Positions 6,150 to 10,454 of a stretch of 10,454 nucleotides of DNA are shown one piece after another. Origin of the DNA: Perlabentimonas sp034006965 (lineage in GTDB: Bacteria > Bacteroidota > Bacteroidia > Bacteroidales > Tenuifilaceae); assembly GCA_034006965.1 (NCBI GenBank), contig JAVERU010000106.1:1-10454 (forward strand), given 5' to 3'. The notes beneath the pieces were generated by a model. That model was not told the DNA's origin. It worked only from the letters and a program-made list of their open reading frames with translations, and did not search any database. The translations under genes and the position numbers were made by a program. Each line of letters starts with the position of its first letter. The stretch's first letter is position 1.

Positions 6150-7841
6150 ATGGTAGCATATAGCAGTTTAACACTTAGAGACATTCTTAACCAGTCGAGG
6201 ATTTTGTATTCCGAAAGACCTTCGTTGGCATTCGTGGGGGAGAAACCATTATCGTATTGTGAACTATCTATCCTTGTAAACAATACTTCTTGTCTCTTAT
6301 CTACAATAGGTATAGAGAAGGGCGATAGGGTGGCCTTGCTTGGAGAGAATAGTCCCAACTGGGGGATAGCCTATTTAGCCATTACATGTATGGGAGCGGT
6401 GGTAGTTCCAATTCTCCCTGATTTTTCGGCTGTAGAAGTGAAACGTATACTCGACCATAGCCAGGCAAAGGCAATATTTATTTCCGCAAAGCAATTACCA
6501 AAGCTTGAGTTGGTTGACAAGCGCTCTATGCCCGACACCCTGTTGCTGAATAATCTTGATGTTGTTATACCAACCGAAGCTCAAATTGATGGTAGCATAG
6601 GTTATTCACAGCCCGAAGCTGTTTTAAATATTGATTTTTGCAATATTGATATTCCAGAGCCAATGGAGGAAGATTTGGCCGCAATTATTTACACATCGGG
6701 TACTACAGGTCGACCCAAAGGGGTAATGCTAACCCACAAGAATCTAATCTCAAATGCATTATCAACCTTTCAAATTCAAGATATTAAGTCATCCGACAGG
6801 TTAGTAAGCCTGCTGCCACTTTCGCATACCTACGAATGTACAATAGGTTTTATCATGCCAATAATGCGTGGTGCATCGGTATATTATCTGCAAAAACCAC
6901 CAACACCTCCAGTGCTGATCCCTGCATTGCAGAAGATAAAACCCACCATGATGCTAGTGGTGCCGCTCATTATCGAGAAGGTCTTTCGATCGAAGATATT
7001 GCCACAGCTCACCTCCTCAAAAGTTCGCGCTCGACTATATAAAATACCTTTGTTCAGAAAGGTGCTCCATAAAGTTGCCGCTAAAAAGCTGCATAAAACC
7101 TTTGGTGGGGAGCTACACTTCTTCGGAATTGGAGGCGCTAAGCTATCGTACGATGTTGAGCAGTTTCTTTACGAGGGTGGCTTTCCGTACTCCATTGGTT
7201 ATGGGATGACCGAAGCCGCACCGTTGCTATCAGGATGCACTCCCTCGTTGGTGAAGTTTCGTTGTGCTGGGTTCTCACTGCCAGGGCAGGAGATGAAAGT
7301 GATGAACCCAAACCCATCAACAGGTGAGGGCGAAGTGTGGGTGAGAGGTGCCAACGTAATGGGGGGATACTACAAGGACGAAGAGCTGACCCACGAGGTA
7401 CTAACCGAGGACGGCTGGTTAAAAACTGGTGATTTAGGTGTGATTCACTCCAATGGCTTTTTGGAGCTCCGTGGAAGGTTAAAGAATATGATAGTTGGCC
7501 CCAGTGGCGAGAATATCTATCCTGAGGATATTGAGGAAGTGATTAATTCTCACTCCCTAGTGCTTGAATCGTTGGTGTACGAAATTAGCGGAAAGCTTGA
7601 GGCCAAGGTGTTGCTCAACTACGAGGCGCTTGAGGCCAAGTATTCCAACATCAAAGAGGCCGCTATTACCATGCAGCAAAATATGCAGGGTAGGGCAAGT
7701 GTAATAATGAATGAGATCAAGCAGTATGTAAATTCAAAGGTTGCGTCATTTGCAAAGCTAAGCATTGTGGTTGAGCAGGTAGAACCCTTCGAGAAAACCC
7801 CTACGCATAAAATCAAACGTTACATCTATACCAATAAATAG
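6150..7841 (+). CDS. Long-chain fatty acid-CoA ligase (AMP-forming, ANL superfamily)
   Basis: This enzyme activates a fatty acid with ATP to acyl-AMP and transfers it to CoA. The 563-residue protein carries all core adenylate-forming motifs: P-loop YTSGTTGRPKGVMLTHKNL (181-199), YGMTEAAP (351-358), the ATP-binding aspartate in GWLKTGDLG (422-430), the hinge and CoA-side motif GRLKNMIVGPSGENIYPEDIEE (442-463), and the C-terminal catalytic lysine in THKIKR (K554). Length and the GENIYPEDIE signature fit acyl-CoA synthetases of the FadD/FACL type rather than acetyl-CoA synthetase. Transfer to an acyl carrier protein instead of CoA cannot be excluded. No signal peptide or long membrane helix is seen, so it is cytoplasmic or membrane-peripheral. 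The ATG at 6150 precedes the normal N-terminal region. It stands alone, with a probable promoter at 6097-6104 and a terminator hairpin that includes its TAG stop. Confidence 0.94.
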   Translation: MVAYSSLTLRDILNQSRILYSERPSLAFVGEKPLSYCELSILVNNTSCLLSTIGIEKGDRVALLGENSPNWGIAYLAITCMGAVVVPILPDFSAVEVKRILDHSQAKAIFISAKQLPKLELVDKRSMPDTLLLNNLDVVIPTEAQIDGSIGYSQPEAVLNIDFCNIDIPEPMEEDLAAIIYTSGTTGRPKGVMLTHKNLISNALSTFQIQDIKSSDRLVSLLPLSHTYECTIGFIMPIMRGASVYYLQKPPTPPVLIPALQKIKPTMMLVVPLIIEKVFRSKILPQLTSSKVRARLYKIPLFRKVLHKVAAKKLHKTFGGELHFFGIGGAKLSYDVEQFLYEGGFPYSIGYGMTEAAPLLSGCTPSLVKFRCAGFSLPGQEMKVMNPNPSTGEGEVWVRGANVMGGYYKDEELTHEVLTEDGWLKTGDLGVIHSNGFLELRGRLKNMIVGPSGENIYPEDIEEVINSHSLVLESLVYEISGKLEAKVLLNYEALEAKYSNIKEAAITMQQNMQGRASVIMNEIKQYVNSKVASFAKLSIVVEQVEPFEKTPTHKIKRYIYTNK

Positions 7842-7867
7842 CAAAGGGCCGAAAGGCCCTTTGCTAT
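7838..7867. terminator. Bidirectional terminator hairpin between acyl-CoA ligase and murF
   Basis: ATAGCAAAGGGCC (7838-7850) pairs perfectly with GGCCCTTTGCTAT (7855-7867) around a GAAA tetraloop, a 13-bp stem. The TAG stop of the ligase gene (7839-7841) is inside the left arm, and the murF stop (7869-7871) abuts the right arm on the other strand. T-runs after the stem are poor on both strands (ATTAAAG on +, TTATTGG on -), but the stability and convergent setting fit a shared terminator. Confidence 0.85.
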
Positions 7868-7868
7868 A

Positions 7869-9161
7869 TTAAAGCTGTTTGACAACTTCATCGAGTTTAA
7901 TGCCTCTCGACCCTTTCAGCAGAATTGTTTTACCATTCAAAGGGGTGGAGGTAAGGTATTCGGAAAGCTCTTGGTGGTTTGCAAACCACATACCCTCCAT
8001 GCTGCAATGCTTGAAATTTTCCCCAACAAAAAACACCTCATCAACAGCGTCTATAGCAAGCCTTGCTATCCGCTGATGCTCAATTTGAGCGTAGCTGCCC
8101 AGCTCAAGCATATCGCCAAGGATAGCGACCTTTGGGTTTTCACTTGGCATTACGCTAAAGTTCTGTATGGCTTGCTCCATACTGGTAGGGTTGGCATTGT
8201 ATGCATCTAGAATTACCTTGTTCTTAGCGGTATGCAAAACTTGGGAGCGGTTGTTGTCCGGCGAGTAGCTCTCAACTGCCTTTATTGCCTGGGCTGGCTC
8301 TACACCAAAACGATGACCAACACAGATTGCAGCCAAAATATTTTCAATATTATACTGTCCAACCAGCTGGGTACGTACCTTGAATTTCTTTCCTGACATC
8401 TCAAGGTCGAAGCAGAGGTGTGCCCCAGAAGTAGATGAATTTGATACGATGTAGTTATCATTCCCGTAGCTATGGATGCGTGAGAATTCGCACTGTGAAG
8501 CAAGGCTAGTAAGGATTTTGTTATTGCTATTGATAAATAATTCACCCTTTTGTCCCGAAAGATAACGATATAGCTCCGACTTGGCCTGCTTTACTCCTTC
8601 GAACGAGCCAAAACCTTCAAGATGAGCCTTGCCAATATTGGTGATCAGACCGTGGGTGGGTTGGGCTATATTGCAAAGCTTTGCTATTTCACCCACATGG
8701 TTAGCGCCCATCTCAATTATGGCAATTTCAGCCGTTTTATCAATAGATAGTATTGATAGGGGCACACCAATATGGTTGTTAAGATTGCCCTTGGTGGCAA
8801 AGGTATTAATTTGGCTGGCTAGTACCTTGCTTACTAACTCCTTGGTTGTGGTCTTGCCATTGCTTCCGGTAAGCCCAACCACTGGTATTTTAAGTTTACT
8901 TCTATGGTAGGATGCCATATCTTGTAAAAACTCTAGAACGTTTGGCACTAGGAGAGTTCTTGGCAAACACGATTGCTCTGGATCATCAATTATAACAAGC
9001 TCTGCTCCGGCGTTCACTGCATCAGGGGCATACTTGTTGCCATCAAAGGTTTGGCCTTTAAGAGCAAAAAAAATCGATCCCGAAGAGACCTTCCGGCTAT
9101 CGGTGCAAATGGAATGGCCCTTAGTAAATAGGTTGTATACCTGCTCCAGTTTTTTGTCCAT
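7869..9161 (-). CDS. murF: UDP-N-acetylmuramoyl-tripeptide--D-alanyl-D-alanine ligase
   Basis: MurF adds D-Ala-D-Ala to the UDP-MurNAc-tripeptide, the last cytoplasmic step of peptidoglycan precursor synthesis. The 430-residue protein shows the three Mur-ligase domains: an N-terminal UDP-substrate domain with TDSRKVSSGSIFFALKG (residues 20-36), a central ATPase domain with the P-loop TGSNGKTT (98-105), the magnesium-site EMGANHVGEI (150-159), GKAHLEGFGS (177-186) and the likely carbamylated lysine in QAKSE (K194), and a C-terminal domain with the MurF-specific DAYNANPTSM (319-328), ILGDMLELG and KGSRG. The ATG at 9161 gives the standard short N-terminus. It is downstream of gldJ on the same strand, but a strong terminator stands between them, 14 bp before this start. 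Confidence 0.98.
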   Translation of the reverse strand: MDKKLEQVYNLFTKGHSICTDSRKVSSGSIFFALKGQTFDGNKYAPDAVNAGAELVIIDDPEQSCLPRTLLVPNVLEFLQDMASYHRSKLKIPVVGLTGSNGKTTTKELVSKVLASQINTFATKGNLNNHIGVPLSILSIDKTAEIAIIEMGANHVGEIAKLCNIAQPTHGLITNIGKAHLEGFGSFEGVKQAKSELYRYLSGQKGELFINSNNKILTSLASQCEFSRIHSYGNDNYIVSNSSTSGAHLCFDLEMSGKKFKVRTQLVGQYNIENILAAICVGHRFGVEPAQAIKAVESYSPDNNRSQVLHTAKNKVILDAYNANPTSMEQAIQNFSVMPSENPKVAILGDMLELGSYAQIEHQRIARLAIDAVDEVFFVGENFKHCSMEGMWFANHQELSEYLTSTPLNGKTILLKGSRGIKLDEVVKQL

Positions 9162-9175
9162 TGCCTACGTGCTTT

Positions 9176-9209
9176 AAAAAAAGAGACCCCATTGTATCAA
9201 TGAGGTCTC
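9176..9209 (-). terminator. Rho-independent terminator after gldJ, immediately upstream of murF
   Basis: On the minus strand GAGACCTCATTG (9209-9198) pairs with CAATGGGGTCTC (9194-9183) around a 3-base ATA loop. All 12 positions pair, one of them a G-T wobble, and the stem is followed at once by seven Ts (9182-9176). This is a textbook intrinsic terminator. It lies 20 bp past the gldJ stop and only 14 bp ahead of the murF start codon. Confidence 0.9.
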
Positions 9210-9229
9210 AAATATTTTCAACAAATAGT

Positions 9230-10454
9230 TTATCTACGCCCTACTTGCGAACCAACAGCTTCCATGGCACACCTAAACCCAATGTCATTGGTTGATGATG
9301 CCTCATCGAGGAATCTTCTGGTGCCGGGGCTTAGCCAGTAGGCTCTATCTTTCCAGGAACCCCCTTTGTATACACGCACCCTATCGTTTATTAAGCTGGC
9401 CATACCATCATTGGGTCGATCTTCGCGGGTTGTTGTTCCTTGGTCGTACATCCTATTGGAGTCGGTGGTTCTTTGTACACCTTCCATATTCATATAGTCA
9501 ATACTTGAGGCAAGGTCACCATCCTTATAGTTGATGTAGTAGGCCTGGTTGTAGTTGGGCCTGTTGGCAGATTCCTCTGGTGTTACCTCTCTATACCTAA
9601 CCCTACCTAAGCTATCAACGCTTTTAGGGGTGCCGTCGGGGTTAGTATCAAGTGTTTTGAAAATATTACCACGGAATGGACGGAAGTCGTCAAAATCTTC
9701 GAATGAAGCAGGACGGTAAACGTCGAGTACCCATTCGTTCACGTTTCCAGCCATACAGTATAGTCCGTAGTCGTTAGGCCAGTATGATTTCACATTACCA
9801 GGTATATGCTCACGGTCGTTTAGGTTACCAGCAACACCCATATAGTCACCACGTCCACGCTGGAAGTTGGCCATCATCTGCCCCCTGTTTTTCGAGCTGC
9901 TATTCCTTACGTTATGTCCATCCCAAGGGTAAATTCTTCTTTCCACAATCCTTTCATCGTAGGTGTTGCCGATAAGGCCTTGGGCAGCGTATTCCCACTC
10001 TGCTTCAGAGGGTAAACGATATTTTGGTAGCAGGATACCATCCTCGAATGAAACCCTACGACCTTCCTCCTGGCCGGGCCTCATGCTGGGACGAGTATTA
10101 CGTACCGATGCCTCGTACATACCTAGTAGGTATGCATCTGTGTTGAAGTTCTCAGCGTCAACCTGTTGTAGGTCAAGGTTGATGTATCCTTCTTTGTATA
10201 GAAGCATCTCGTTTACCCTGTCGCTCCGCCATAGGCAGTAATCGTTTGCCTGAAGCCAGCTCACACCCACAACAGGATGCTCGTTGTATGCTGGGTGACG
10301 GAAATAGTTGGTAACGTAAGGGTCGTTATACCCCAATGGGCTTCTCCAAACTAGGGTGTCGGGGAGCGCATTGCGATAAACATTTGGGTAGGAAACGTAC
10401 ACCCTGCGGAGCCAGTAAAGGTACTCGCGGTAGTCAACGTTTTTAACCTCAGTC
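9230..10454 (-). CDS. gldJ: Gliding motility / T9SS-associated lipoprotein GldJ (5' truncated)
   Basis: GldJ is an outer-membrane lipoprotein on the periplasmic side, needed for gliding and for stability of the GldKLMN type IX secretion complex. The frame is open to the window edge; the GTG at 10402 is internal, preceded in frame by TEVKNVDYREYLYWLRR. The visible ~407 residues are an FGE-sulfatase fold: EVKNVDYREYL near the edge, then HPVVGVSWLQANDYCLWRSD, YRLPSEAEWEYAA, YPWDG, YCMAGNVNEWVLDVYRP, VYKGGSWKDRAYWLSPGTRR and finally DIGFRCAME. The related GldK/PorK shares this fold, but REYLYWLRRVY and ALPDTLVWRSPLGYNDP fit GldJ better, as I recall the family. These proteins are thought to be structural rather than enzymatic. 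The lipoprotein signal peptide lies outside the window. The coding region ends in VGSQVGRR and a TAA, followed by a strong terminator. Confidence 0.88.
   Translation of the reverse strand, partial: TEVKNVDYREYLYWLRRVYVSYPNVYRNALPDTLVWRSPLGYNDPYVTNYFRHPAYNEHPVVGVSWLQANDYCLWRSDRVNEMLLYKEGYINLDLQQVDAENFNTDAYLLGMYEASVRNTRPSMRPGQEEGRRVSFEDGILLPKYRLPSEAEWEYAAQGLIGNTYDERIVERRIYPWDGHNVRNSSSKNRGQMMANFQRGRGDYMGVAGNLNDREHIPGNVKSYWPNDYGLYCMAGNVNEWVLDVYRPASFEDFDDFRPFRGNIFKTLDTNPDGTPKSVDSLGRVRYREVTPEESANRPNYNQAYYINYKDGDLASSIDYMNMEGVQRTTDSNRMYDQGTTTREDRPNDGMASLINDRVRVYKGGSWKDRAYWLSPGTRRFLDEASSTNDIGFRCAMEAVGSQVGRR

Noticed and set aside
6062..6358. Minus-strand 98-aa frame over the acyl-CoA ligase start
   Set aside because: It overlaps the ligase N-terminus antisense and its composition looks like a reverse-frame shadow.
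10400..10402. GTG as a possible start of the last gene
   Set aside because: The in-frame residues before it (TEVKNVDYREYLYWLRR) belong to the FGE/GldJ fold, so the gene continues beyond the window.
1..10454. CRISPR array, toxin-antitoxin pair, anti-phage island or prophage
   Set aside because: No regularly spaced direct repeats, integrase, transposase or defence-type domains were found; the genes are core functions.

Overview
The window looks like a stretch of Bacteroidota chromosome, probably Bacteroidales or a close relative. The clearest pointer is the gene at the right edge, a GldJ-type lipoprotein (FGE-sulfatase fold) of the gliding-motility / type IX secretion (T9SS) machinery, which is confined to this phylum. 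Supporting signs are weak Shine-Dalgarno sequences, TAnnTTTG-like -7 boxes, and protein sequences of the Bacteroidota type. All genes are housekeeping or core-physiology genes. No prophage, transposase, CRISPR array, tRNA or rRNA was seen.

Left part (1-2542, + strand): the 3' end of sucA (E1 of the 2-oxoglutarate dehydrogenase complex) is followed by a 295-bp spacer and then sucB (E2, dihydrolipoyl succinyltransferase). Together they convert 2-oxoglutarate to succinyl-CoA; the E3 gene (lpd) is not in the window. The spacer carries a repeat-like element: two inverted ~29-bp arms built from ~9-nt units, with a long inverted repeat between them. The sucA stop codon lies inside the left arm.

Middle (2553-5508): on the - strand, recR (recombinational repair) is followed after 20 bp by a secreted or periplasmic TPR protein; the TPR gene is tail-to-tail with sucB, 10 bp apart. 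Divergent from recR is a sodium:solute symporter on the + strand.

A 641-bp AT-rich gene-free region follows (5509-6149). It holds a compact repeat-like element with near-identical inverted ends (5729-5853), two internal hairpins, an 11-bp inverted repeat and a probable promoter for the next gene.

Right part (6150-10454): a long-chain acyl-CoA ligase (+) converges on murF (-). They share a perfect 13-bp hairpin with a GAAA loop that serves as a bidirectional terminator. Upstream of murF, on the same strand, is gldJ, which runs off the right edge. A strong intrinsic terminator separates gldJ from murF and ends only 14 bp before the murF start codon, so murF transcription probably depends on read-through or on a promoter overlapping the terminator.

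I found no evidence of a new multi-gene system. The most interesting items are the non-coding repeat elements and the gldJ-murF terminator arrangement.
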